Positions 48,522 through 60,300 of a stretch of DNA of 64,000 bases are shown piece after piece; within the stretch, counting starts at the first letter, position 1, and the number at the start of each line of letters is the position of its first letter. Source of the stretch: Acanthococcus lagerstroemiae (taxonomy: Eukaryota > Arthropoda > Insecta > Hemiptera > Eriococcidae); the NCBI GenBank assembly GCA_031841125.1, contig CM063109.1, positions 8,532,321 to 8,596,320 on the forward strand, in the 5' to 3' direction. A model generated the notes under the pieces. That model was not told the origin of the DNA. It did no database searches and saw only the letters and a list, made by a program, of their open reading frames with translations. The position numbers were made by a program, and so were the translations under genes.

Positions 48522-51043
48522 CTTCCCTCATTTAATTAATACTGATAGAGTCATGCGCATTAGCAATCCTTGGATTCGGTACTGTTCACGTAGTAAGCTA
48601 ATTGATCGAGAACGCCGATGAAATACCAACGATGTGATCACCGAAAATGTAGTACGAAACTGATATTATTCACTTATTTTACGCGTTTGTTAATCTTACA
48701 TGGAAGAAAAAGAACCACGAACGGGTTATGAAATTCGAGTTACAGAAAAATTAAATCATTTTACTAAGGTAAAGATAAGAAATGCCGAGTGCCCGCATTG
48801 TTCTGTTCGTGCTTCTTGTATTCTTGCACATGATTGCAGGAACGAGATCGCGTTACTGCAATGCCTGAACGTGAACGCTATTCTGTTTCAATGTGTGTAC
48901 AGAAGAAAGGCCCTTATATTCGGATATGTAGTGCGGCGCTATGGCCGTTTTCATTTTCAATATTGGAAGTCTTTGAATGAATAATTTAATGAATGTTCAA
49001 AAGTACCTATTGACGGCTATATTCAGTATTCCATTCGCCAGTGTATTGCAGCCAACCGAAAGCTGAAAGTCGTATTCAGCCAAATTTTCCATCAAAAAGC
49101 CAAAAGCCAGCTTTTTGTAATCCAGAGAAAATGTATGGCAATAGTTAATAGCTGAAAGCCAAAAGCTGTATTAAGCTTTATAATATTTTCTCAAGTCCCA
49201 AAATCCCAACGTCGAAAGCGTAAGCCAAAAGTCGGAGCTGAATTTTTCGGCTGCTATTCGAGCCGAGCATCCGCTAGGAGCGCTACAATCGGCAAACTTG
49301 AAAACTGGATTGGAACAATTTTCCTATTTGAATGTTGATTGAATTATCTCAAAATAAGTCGAGAATGAAGCCATTTAGCGGAAAATTTAAGAGAACAAAA
49401 TTTGTACAGCGTAAAATTTCCTACAAACTACCTTCTTTCATAAAAATTGGATTTAATCAATTTAAAGAAAGTTTCCACCTACCGCCCGCACCAGTTGTCC
49501 TGTTCTACCGCTGATCGGCCCGAATACACTATGGTTATTAACACGAACGTTTACAGATGAAAATAGATTTTAAAGAAAGAAAATCTATCAGTGCTTCGAG
49601 ACAGAGACCTGGACTCCTGCCCGAGTTTTGACTACGATACTAATTCATTTTGCCAACAGATGTCGCTTAGTCAGTTTTTGCCTAACAGCGTCCATATTAT
49701 CTATCGAAATTCAAGAGAACCAAGTTTCTTTAAAGGCCGAGAAAAAATATATTGGTTAAACATATAATGTCAGAAAATGTATTTTCTTATTCTAATTGGT
49801 AGAGGAACCGAGGACCGGATCTAGTGGTGTACTCACGGGATTAGGCTCCACCATCAGAGGACCCCCACCAAATGATAGGGAAAAAACATGGTTGTGGCGA
49901 CGTAACACAGGTTTCTTCCGGCCGGTGCTTCTGTTAACTATCGAATAGGATCGGGGAATTAAGGCAGCCCCCTGATATGCAGTGAGAAATATATTTTTGT
50001 GTATAGAGTTAGTTCTGTAATATTCGTGTACCAAGGAACATCGTTTTTCTCTCCCGAAAAGTCCTAGTTCAGTCAGATGCATTAGTGGATTTATTCGAGT
50101 AAAGTTGTACTAAAATGGTAATACGAATAAATCTAGTGTTGTTTGTCAATCATCTAACTTTTACTCCTACACGCGAAAATGCCGACTTTGAACCCCCTCA
50201 TCCCACGCTAAAGTCCCGTGGCCCAAAACGCTTAAACCCAGCCCTGGAGGGACCGGCAGTAAGAGTTCGTGAGATATCCCAAAATCCCGATCAGAGAACT
50301 GGCAAAATATTTTTTCAAACACGAGCATCGTGCGTTGACCTTCTTCCAGTTTCAGTTCCTTGGAAACAGCAGGTGAAAAATCAGTCAACTCAGCAACTTT
50401 GCAAAACCATCAGCCCAGCAATCGTTGTAGCCCCTCAACGAACGGTGTACAAGTAATCTGTGTGTACCTATGTACTGGTAATTTCTGATTATGCATAGAT
50501 TACACACTGGCTTTCCTAGTGTGAGTCATGTCAGCACTGCCATGGGAGGGTAATTTTCGTATCCGGCTGGGGTCAGGTGTGGGTTGTTTAAAATGGTCGT
50601 AGATGTCGAAATGTGGTAAATATGTACTTGTCGGCTGTGTAGGAGAGAGTAACTCTCATCACGGGGTCCTTCTCTAACTGTTTAAAAAATGAATCTTTTT
50701 CGCAGGTGTGCTGCCCAAGCATATGTTCTTTATTTATTTCAGCTTTTACACTCCCCCCCCCCCACACACACACATACACGTGTATATCTCTGCATACGTG
50801 CTATAGCCATTCTAGGAATTATGAATGAAGCACGGCGTGTAGTCTTGAACTATTTGTGGAGCAAAAACAAAAAACTAGTTTCCCCGATACTTTTTTTTTT
50901 TGAAGAAATCAGAGAACACTATCTACACCGTTCAGAAGTTTCGTGGAAGGTTTCTTTCTTTCTTTTTCTGAATACATTTCCTGATTAGAAGAAGAATGAG
51001 AATTCTCAGTATTATGAAAAAGAATTTTCTAGTTCGTTGTGGG

Positions 51044-51070
51044 GATATATATATATATATATTTTTTTTT
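51044..51070. repeat. (AT)n run followed by poly-T
   Basis: A short run of AT dinucleotides followed by T's. No other feature is associated with it. Confidence 0.9.
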
Positions 51071-51648
51071 ACGAAGTACAAGATTGCGCCGAATCTTACT
51101 AAGATGCAAAGTAGAAAATACTCTCAAAACTCCGTCTTATTGACAGATAAAGCAGAGACAGAACGGGAGAATCGGTTGTTGGATAAGTTGAAGTTGATAA
51201 TTAAATCTTGGAAAGAAAGAAAATCAGTGCTGAAAAACTGCCTTGGAAGTTTGGAAAAGCACATAAGACCTTGGAATTTAAATTGAAAAAAATTACCTGT
51301 TCTGCCTCATTGTCACGGTCGTATTTTAAATTGGTAGTACTACGTGTAGTATTTTTAGGACATCGTATTCAGTAGCGGACCTGATTAACGTCGTTCATGT
51401 GATGCTCTGCAATAATTTTCATTATTGTGTTATGGAGGCCTCGTGCTCTCGTGAAAACCCAGTTATGGAATACAGACACAAATGAAAAGAGAATAATACT
51501 AAAATAATATATTTCCAAAGTTGTATTACGTATAAAGTACTCTGGTTTTTTTTATGTTTTTTTTTATGGTTGTAAATAGTTTTGATCTAAATTATGAGGT
51601 TCTTAGAAGGTTTCCTGTTTTTGTGAGATTGAATTTTTGGCATGGTAA

Positions 51649-51650
<2 letters not shown>

Positions 51651-51728
<78 letters not shown>

Positions 51729-51732
51729 TCTT
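51651..51732. repeat. (CT)n microsatellite
   Basis: About 80 bp of uninterrupted CT dinucleotides apart from one TCTGTC. It produces artefactual Leu-Ser and Arg-Glu ORFs on both strands. Confidence 0.98.
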
Positions 51733-52156
51733 TAGAAAATTCGCTCTTTTTGGGCACTTGCTCAAGCTCGCGAACACCCATCAACCCATTCAGGGCTGTA
51801 AGAAAAACAAGTCTTGTTGGTCTTCCCATTGAAATAAAAGATTCAGATTTGTGAACCGGGTGACCAAACACGTTTTAGCTTTTTTATTGAATTTTATTAC
51901 AAAAAATCAAGAGAACACCACTTCTGGTCTGGTTCTGAGTTGATAAGAAAAAAAGTGAAAAAATGAATAAAAGTTCTTGTCTTTAAAAACTGAATTAATT
52001 ATTAAACCTCGTCTCGAAAATCTCTCATGGCGCCTCTTCATTTCATATTACCTTGCTGTGAATAGTTAGGCCCCCCCCCTATTTTTTCTGGTGGGCAGGA
52101 GGCACACAATTTGTGCACCTACCTTCCTGTTCTGTTATGATCTGCTACTCAACTTT

Positions 52157-52174
52157 TGTGTGTGTGTCTCTCTT

Positions 52175-52212
<38 letters not shown>

Positions 52213-52214
52213 AC
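52157..52214. repeat. (TG)n / (CT)n / (CA)n compound microsatellite
   Basis: TGTGTGTGTG, CTCTCTTTCTCTCTC and then about 30 bp of CA repeats. The TG and CA runs can pair as a hairpin. Confidence 0.95.
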
Positions 52215-52665
52215 CTGTGCATCACTTAGAATTACGTAAATCAGGAACACAATAATTCGGATCATGCTTAAACGAATCTTCTCATGAAAAACGATTCGGT
52301 TCACGAATCTCGAATCCTGAAGAGAATATGATCCGAATCGCATTTCTTGGATCAAAAATGGAATCATTCCAAAAATAATTCTGAGGTGATCTGAAACATA
52401 CAATCTAAAACTTCAATCAGAATTTAGAAAAAAATGTGGAAGTTCTTTAAATATGACTGACTTTGAAACTGACATTCTATAATCAAAAGATCAGTTGTAT
52501 CCATGTAGAATTATAAGGCCCTACTACTGTGGGTAGGGAGGGATTAAAAATGGGCAAATTTAGTTCGCGAGCTTCTAAATTCGCAAATTCATCCAGTTCT
52601 TTGTAAACTTGAAACTTAGCTGAATGATAAAAAATGAAAAGTGAATCTGGGCAGCTATTCCACTT

Positions 52666-52749
52666 ACCAACTTCAACGAAGTACGCACGCACTCCCATCC
52701 ATATGTAAGTACGTTCGCACAAGTGCGATTGTACTTCGTCGAAGTTGGT
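52666..52749. repeat. Inverted repeat around GTACTTCG
   Basis: ACCAACTTCAACGAAGTACG at 52666 is inverted at 52731-52748 (GTACTTCGTCGAAGTTGGT) with a spacer of about 46 bp. The sequence to 52960 has several ACATGTCG and GTCGCGGACAAC words and looks like transposon debris. Confidence 0.6.
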
Positions 52750-53157
52750 CATGTTGGATTTACATTTGAGTCGACGACATGTCGCGAACAAACTTTTAAG
52801 AATGTCGGCGACAACTACGGATTTACATTCCTTTCCAACTTCGTTACAGGCCTACACAGACATGTCGCGGACAACTTTTCTCCGAACCGACAAAGGTCGG
52901 TTTGAAAAGGATGTCGCCCGACTTGAATGTAAATCCACCATTAGTGGAATAGCCGCCCTGAACTAAACTTACTTTTTCTGTCGTTCGCTTGAAGTGAATT
53001 TAGCAATTGTGGTAATAGCAGCATGTAGTCATATAATATGAGCTTTCCGCACATCCACGGGAAAATTAACTTGAAGGTCGTGTGAACTTGGATGAGTGCT
53101 CTGTTTGGTAAACTTGATACTTGAAATTTTTTCATGTTCGCGAATTCGCCCATATTT

Positions 53158-53234
53158 GAGGAGTTATCTGTCAAAAAGGCGCTTGACATATGGGAATCCC
53201 ATATGTCAAGCGCCCTTTTGACAGATAACTCCTC
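53158..53234. repeat. 77-bp near-perfect palindrome
   Basis: The arm GAGGAGTTATCTGTCAAAAA, then GGCGCTTGACATATGGGA is followed, after a single base, by its inverse with one mismatch. It is about 0.5 kb from the minus-strand TM ORF and 1.1 kb from the AGO1 first coding exon. A fragment of the same sequence lies at 43741. Confidence 0.9.
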
Positions 53235-53418
53235 ATTTGGTAATTGGTAGAGATGAGCAAACAGTACGTTTTTCAGTTGGTCCATTGATTGTCGGTTATC
53301 GGTTATAATGGTTTCAAAACATTGAAATTTTGAGAAGCCCCATAACTATATTAGTTTTTCATCGCCAATCTTTGTCACATCTAAAAATCAAAAATGACTC
53401 GAAAAATAATCCGAAAAT

Positions 53419-53673
53419 TTAACGGATCGGTAAAAATTGAATCGGATTACTGATCATGGATACTCTTAGTAAAATGATTCGAATTAAATCAACGTAAATT
53501 TCTTTGTCGGAACTAGTCGGAACAAGACGACTGGGTGCGCCCACCCCCGACACAGGCGCCATTCTGAACAGAAGAATGAAGAATATTAAGCCAGCAGCAT
53601 AGAGATAGTACTCGTTCAGTAATAATCGACGCCGCTCTGCTAACAGCTGCTTCCCAGTTGGTGCTTGGTTCAT
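53419..53673 (-). CDS. Possible small membrane protein (first exon or single exon), divergent to AGO1
   Basis: The 84-codon ORF opens MNQAPTGKQLLAERRRLLLN and continues EYYLYAAGLIFFILLFRMAP. That gives a basic amphipathic head followed by one transmembrane helix at about residues 22-38. The first 45 codons look like real coding sequence and lie in a CpG-rich stretch. The tail after APVSG looks random, so a donor such as GGGG|GTGGGC near codon 44 may end the exon. The family is not recognised. The ATG lies 100 bp from a DRE-like site, which would suit a divergent promoter shared with AGO1. Confidence 0.4.
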   Translation of the reverse strand: MNQAPTGKQLLAERRRLLLNEYYLYAAGLIFFILLFRMAPVSGVGAPSRLVPTSSDKEIYVDLIRIILLRVSMISNPIQFLPIR

Positions 53674-53772
53674 TCGCGTTTCTTGTTTGTTTTTCTTGAA
53701 ATACGTGGCATTACTTCGTGACAGGAGATTCCGGAAAAAGTGCGACGTTGGCGCTCTCTCATGATAAGCGAC

Positions 53773-53780
53773 TATCGATA
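53773..53780. promoter_or_regulatory. DRE-like TATCGATA site in a probable divergent promoter
   Basis: The palindrome TATCGATA is the binding motif of DREF, a factor at many insect housekeeping promoters. It lies in CpG-rich sequence between the minus-strand TM ORF (ATG at 53673) and the AGO1 first coding exon. A second, partial copy (TATCGATC) is near 54998. Use of the motif in this species is an assumption. Confidence 0.4.
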
Positions 53781-54280
53781 TTATCAGCAGTCGATTTATT
53801 TTTATTATTTCGATTTCGATGGCCGTTGAACGTATCTTTTTTACTACTACGTGTGGTATTTTTTAGTTGTATCGATTTTTTCTCTCGAATAATCAACTTG
53901 TAGTTCGCGTAGTTACGTTTCGACAATGCTTTCGTTCTGGTTGTAGTTGTCCAACGGACTCGACGAAGCTTCGTCTTCTTCCGTGTTAGCATTTTATTAT
54001 CGCTGGATGGAGAAGCCCAGCATAGGATAGGCTTCGATTCATGGTCTAGTTCATTGAACCGTACTTCTTTATCCGTTTGATTTCAACTATTACATTACGT
54101 ATTTTTAATAATGGATTCGCGCATGCGTACTGGCGTTTCTGAAAACATGATGCTCCTATTTTAAACGTGTTGTGAAATCAAAAACGCGTAATTCTAAATA
54201 GTAGGCGTGTTGTGCGGGTATTCTCTTTATTTTCATAAATGGACTGCAAACATTTATTGTGTTTTAATTATTCCTGACAG

Positions 54281-54333
54281 TCCCTAAATTGATTGTTTAC
54301 ATCAGTATTATCCGATGTATCCAGTCGGACAAC
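54281..54333 (+). CDS. AGO1: AGO1 first coding exon (5' UTR end plus 19 nt of coding sequence)
   Basis: The start codon is at 54315, followed by codons for MYPVGQ and one base, then donor GTAAGT at 54334 (phase 1). A pyrimidine-rich tract ending TTCCTGACAG at 54280 looks like a 3' splice site, so the exon probably starts at 54281 and at least one noncoding exon lies further upstream. That upstream exon was not located with confidence. The first codon was chosen because the resulting N-terminus, MYPVGQPPTAGG after splicing, is the one seen in insect AGO1. Confidence 0.85.
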
Positions 54334-57300
54334 GTAAGTAGATTTCATTATAGCTTGCAACGCTCATAACTGTGCTCGTCAATCGACTTGACCTCCATTG
54401 TGAATATAAGCCTGTTGTAATATTTCAGTATATGATGATTCGAAAATGGTATTTTAGCTGATATTCCACGTTATTTTTACGACCGTAATGTCGCTAGTAT
54501 AACGTATGCAGTGTACAAATGAAAATGTAGGTAGAGATTAGGTTAACAGGACGAGGTCATAAACTTGTATTCGCTTATCATCGAAATTAGTGGTGGTACC
54601 AACGTTCTTGTAACGTCTGTTATCCTCCAAACTTCCTCCTTTCGATCATATTCCAATCCGCTTATTATTTGGTGCACTTGATGTATTGAGGTACCAAATA
54701 AGTATTCGCTGTAGTATCCGCGAGGATGTATGTTACTCGTGATAGTCTTTGCAGCGCACGTTGAGAATCCCATTTCTATTCTTTCCATCAACGTTAACCA
54801 CAGCGATTCGCGGTATTCGATCTACAGTCATTCGATGAAATCGGAATCACAAATCTGCAAGTCTTAAGATCAACCGCATTGTCATGTCTTGTACCGTTAT
54901 CAGTTTGCGAAACCCTCGGCACCTATTCATCTATTGTATGTAGTGTTCATGGTCCAAACTGAAGTTCCCATTCATCTTCAAGCTCCTTTGACACTGATAA
55001 TATCGATCGTGTACGTGTAAAGTAGAATTTATACGTTACGAATTCGCCTTTCAGGGCCTCTGTCGAGGCTTCATTCGTCTTATTAAAACCGTAACGGTAT
55101 TAGAAACTGATGGATGTGTTTTCTGTTACAGCACCGACCGCTGGTGGTCCCGGTGGCCCTGGTGGGCAGCTAGCACCTGGTGCAGTAGCTGTACCCGGAC
55201 AAATAGGATTATTGCAGCCGCAGCAACCGTCTATCGGACAACAGCCGTTGGAATTACCAAGTAAGACTGGTCGAAATTTCAAGTTCCTCGAAACCTCGCC
55301 ATTGTGCGCGTTCTAATAATGTGTCGTTACTTGTCTTGCAGTATTTACATGTCCGCGAAGACCGAATTTGGGCCGCGAAGGGCGGCCTATCGTCTTACGG
55401 GCCAACCATTTTCAAATAACGATGCCACGTGGTTACGTGCACCATTACGAGATAAATATCCAGCCTGATAAGTGTCCGCGAAAGGTTAACCGAGAAATCA
55501 TTGAGACCATGGTGCACGCGTATTCGAGAATTTTCGGAAATTTAAGGCCCGTGTTCGACGGCAGAAACAATTTGTATACCAAAGATCCTCTACCAATCGG
55601 GCACGATAAATTAGAATTAGAGGTGAGTGATCGCCGTTAAATCATCCGATTCGCCTGTTGGATTCCTGTAATCGATTTTATGGGTGTTTGATTTTAGGTG
55701 ACATTACCTGGAGAAGGTAAAGATCGCGTATTTAGAGTAGCCATTAAGCTGTTAGCCCAGGTTTCTTTATTTGCATTAGAAGAAGCGCTCGAGGGACGAA
55801 CAAGACAAATACCATTCGACGCTATTATCGTATGTTAATTAGTATTATTATCGAATATTGGCGCTTGAAACGCACGCTTTAATTGCAAATGACGTAAGAA
55901 CAGAGAATAATAATGTAATTTTAATATGTTTTGTTTCTTGTTCAGGCCTTAGACGTAGTAATGAGGCATTTACCATCTATGACATACACGCCAGTGGGTA
56001 GATCGTTTTTCTCGTCGCCAGATGGATACTATCATCCTTTGGGTGGCGGCCGAGAGGTATGGTTCGGTTTCCATCAGTCGGTGCGTCCGTCTCAATGGAA
56101 GATGATGCTGAATATTGACGGTAGGCTATTGATTAAATAAGTTTAAGAGGGTGATGGGTTAGGCTCGATTATTTTTCGAAAGAGGTGGCACGCGAATTTC
56201 TTTCAAGCTCTCATCTTGTTTGAATTTGGAGGTGAATGTTGTAGAAGTGGTGTGAAATATAGAAAATTATGAATAATCGCAAGTTTTGAGGCAGTGTTTT
56301 TGAAACATACCAGCGCATCTTATTGGAAACGTAGGCTTTAGGTTTAACTATTTCTTTACCACATGAAAGAACTGACGTTGGTTTTTTCTGCAAGTACTTT
56401 GAACTTGTCCATGGATCGTTTAGACTCAGAATATCCATTATTGCAGCTTTCGGCAGTGTCGCTCTTACCAAAGATACGAAGAGTAAAAATAAAAGCTGCT
56501 TCCACTTTTTTGTTGAAGTGCAATAATCGAAAAAAATTGCTCGTGTGTTTGTATTTTGAGCCAGGAATGGACTCTGTCCAGTTTCATTGTACGACACCCT
56601 ACGCTACGATATTAGAACTACTCAGCCATTTAGTCTAGTCATCCCTCGGAAGAATATCCTGAAATAAATTTCTGTAACTGATCTGAGTATAGGTCTCTTG
56701 TTTAGTATTAAACTATGTTTTTGTGTGTCTGTGAACTGTGGTTCGTGAATAACTGATGGAACTGGGAAAGTGCTCACTCTCAAACTCGAGATTGTTATAG
56801 CCACTACTCTTACCCGTGAATGAAATCCACCAATACTGAAGACAGTGGATGATGAGGTTTTCACTGGGGTGAGAGAGTAGCTCGGTTTCCAATTTTGAGA
56901 GCAAGTATTTTCCTCCTGAAAAGTAGGGAAGCAAAAACAGCTCTCAAAATTGTATGCAATGTCCATCTTCAGCGTTTGGATACTTCGTATTCAGAATTAA
57001 TTATATTTTGGTATCAATAAAGAGATATTTATACGTAGTCGGGTAACCTTTAATTGATCTCATGAAAGTATTTAGATGTCGGGTCGCTTGACATTACGCA
57101 GACATTAAAACCCTTCTGGTTCCATGGAGTACCCGGACAAATGATTGATGGGAAAATGTTGCTTTTTTGAAGTAGGGATGAGCCTGATCACTTGAGAAGT
57201 TATCTCGGATCGCCTCCCAAATGAGTATCTGAAGATCAATCAGGAATTTTGATGATCTTGACTAGAATTAATCTTGTAAATGCATTAGAGAAATAATCTT

Positions 57301-60300
57301 GATACCCCACTAAGATTACTCTTTAGGTCAACTAAGGTAGACTAACCAAGGAATTTCTGGTAGTTCCCACAGATAACATGGCCCTCATCTTCAATAATCC
57401 GCATGGGAATAAATTCTGAATGGGTTGCTTTTCCGAGATGTATGAAAAACTGTTGAAATATATTTGTCACCCCAAAATTGAGGCCGATAGACAAACGGAC
57501 AGTGAACCAGACCAAGATGTGACTATTGGCTTATCCCACAAGGTTTAGAGAAGCGGATAACCGCATTGTCAGAGGGACGAATATGAAATAGAAAAATATG
57601 TATAAAATCAAGCATCATTCCTTCTCTCCTCCTGTCTCTTCTTTTAGAGAAACTTTGGTGAAGATCCAGGATATCGCCAGCTCCGCATTTTTAAATCTAT
57701 ATCCAGTAGGCAGAGTTGGGTAAGAGAATATGCGTAATCTGAGCATTTCTCGAATATCCTTTGTGAAAATTCCCTGAGAGAGTTCTCAATCGTTCAAATT
57801 TCGTACCAGTGTGATCGTCTTCTAGTTTTGAGGTAAAATTTGGGAAAATACTGAATTTTTATGAAATTACTAACATTGAATGTTCCAAAAGTGAACATCT
57901 CTAATCAACAAAAAGTATATTCTCTTGTTACTTGAGTATTTTCTATTCCTACCCGCGTGTCTTAGGTTGTATGGCTTAATAGATCGAAGGGAGAAGACAC
58001 AATGTATGATTCATGTGCTATCACTTGATCTCTTCAAATCCGTTATTTGATGTTGCGTCTTTTTCGATTCGATGGCGGATAGTATTATGTCTTCTATCCA
58101 TGTATTTTTGTCTTCTATGTGTTATGTCTTTCGTCTAGCTCTTTATGGGCTGACGGACGAGCAGTCGAGCTGTCAAACATGAGCAGATAAATCGGCCGAA
58201 AACGAGGCGCTTAATACCGTGCTGGAACCTTACATGAGTCAAGATAGTGTCAGCGAAGAAGTTGAGGCGCATGGGAGCCGGGGGACCTAGCCCTCTTGCT
58301 ATAATTGGTACACAATTTACCGACGTGTTAGAGAATTTGGTTCACATAAGAGTTTACCTGTTGTTTTCTTGTACAGTCTACATGTTAGTTTTTGGTAGCG
58401 AAAAATTAGCTTTTGGGCTGCTGTTTTAAAAACTAAGTGTTTGAAACAGTTACTGATAAAAGCATAGCAGATTGCCTCATTCTGAGAACATTGTCGAACT
58501 GGTTGTTGACATAGATGTAGAACTAGGTTGCCCTGTGGATTTCTCCGAACTAATAGATAACGCTTTTTTCGTGTTATGTACAAATACGCGTGTTTCCTTC
58601 TTACATAATATTCTTATCGCTGAATAACGTCCTCGGTACCGGTGTTCCCAATACAGGTGTTGCTGTACTAAGTTCTCTTTTATTTATAGGCTAATTTTTA
58701 ATGTTTGCAGTTTCCGCCACTGCCTTTTATAAAGCTCAACCGGTTATCGAATTTATGTGCGAGGTTCTGGACATTCGAGACATAAACGAGCAGCGTAAGC
58801 CGTTGACCGATTCGCAGCGAGTAAAGTTCACGAAGGAAATAAAGGGGCTGAAAATCGAGATAACGCATTGCGGAACAATGAGACGTAAATACAGAGTATG
58901 CAACGTTACTCGCAGGCCAGCGCAGATGCAATCGTGAGTAATCGAGAACTCAGAATGGTATACATTTATACGTTCAATTCCTTGTCTGATTGTAATGCCT
59001 AACTGGGGTGGATGTAATTCATGGCTCAGAACGTATCACTACTAGTAATTCCAAATTAACTGGTTCGCATGTTAATCGAAAATGTGTGGACTTTTTTGTA
59101 TAAATTGGAATCTCTTCGTAGGTTTTTTTCAGATGGTTTTGCTAAGATCTTTTTAATTGTTAGCAAATGTATTCGGTAATTCGAGAAGACTTGTACACAT
59201 TTATATATACCTAGTATGATGATGTGCATGTATCATTTTGAAGCACCTTGTATACTTTTTCTTAGAATCAGCCAGCATGGCAAGAAAACCATCAACCAGT
59301 CATGTTTTTCTGAGTTGTCAATCGAAACCGAAACAAATGATTTTCCATTTGCTTCTTGCTAGTTCAAACGTGATTAGTTGAAATTGGCTTGCTGTGTTGG
59401 CTATCTTGATACACAACTCGTTTTGGCAAGAAGAAAACTAGTAATTCTCAAATGTAACTTGAAGTGTTCACGTTTCCGAGCCGTGATATTTGATTACCCT
59501 GTGCCACCCCGTTATTCTTGAAAATAAGCCAATCCCATGTGCGTGCTAACAAACTTCGATTATTTGAAACCGTATCGAGTCCCACAGCCTGTACATGTAT
59601 TTCTGTTCTCTTACAGATTCTCAAATCTTGTTAGTAACGTATTATTCTATTATTTCAGATTTCCACTACAACTCGAAAATGGTCAGACAGTTGAATGCAC
59701 CGTTGCGAAATACTTCTTAGACAAATACAAAATGAAGCTGAGGTATCCGCATTTACCTTGTCTACAGGTCGGCCAGGAACACAAGCACACGTATTTACCG
59801 TTGGAGGTAAGCATTGTGGCCGGGTGCGAAGTATGAGATGTAACGGTGGTGTTGAAACGTTTGATACCTGCTTGTTTCAAATTAGATTGTATTGTACAAT
59901 TGTGTCCCGTTTCTCCCCAATTATAAAAAAATGGTTATCAATTTTTCTTGGAACATCATGCCCGTGATAGTGTGAATAGAAATACGGTGAATTAGAAGAT
60001 TATTCGTGATTTCAGTGACCTGTAATTGATAGCGATGGAAATTATTCGATAGAGCAGTTATCTGTACCGCGAGAATTATGTTTTGCTTGCCCACTTGCCC
60101 AGTTGTAGTTATGAACCTTGGGTCTGAATTTTGTGAACTCTTCCTCGGTATATTTTTACTACACACGATTTCCTGAAATAGAATAGACCTTTTTCAAGCC
60201 GACGTCATACAGTTCCCTAACAGTACTTGGTTCTTGTGAGCAAAAACACCCACTGTGCACCAAAGAATGTTTTGACTCCCATGAGAAAACACACAGAGCA

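Larger units (their letters stand above)
48530..52660. other. Spacer between mL53 and AGO1; no recognisable gene
   Basis: It holds the AAAGCC cluster, microsatellites and mixed debris (49800-50250 has GGACCCCCACC/CCCGTGGCCC words). The 94-codon ORF at 48700 contains CPHCSVRASC but no complete domain. Confidence 0.45.

Noticed and set aside
48700..48984. 94-codon ORF with CPHCSVRASC
   Set aside because: A lone CXXC pair without the rest of a zinc finger and no splice or conservation support.
51554..51871. ORFs with Leu-Ser or Arg-Glu repeats on both strands
   Set aside because: Direct translation of the (CT)n microsatellite.
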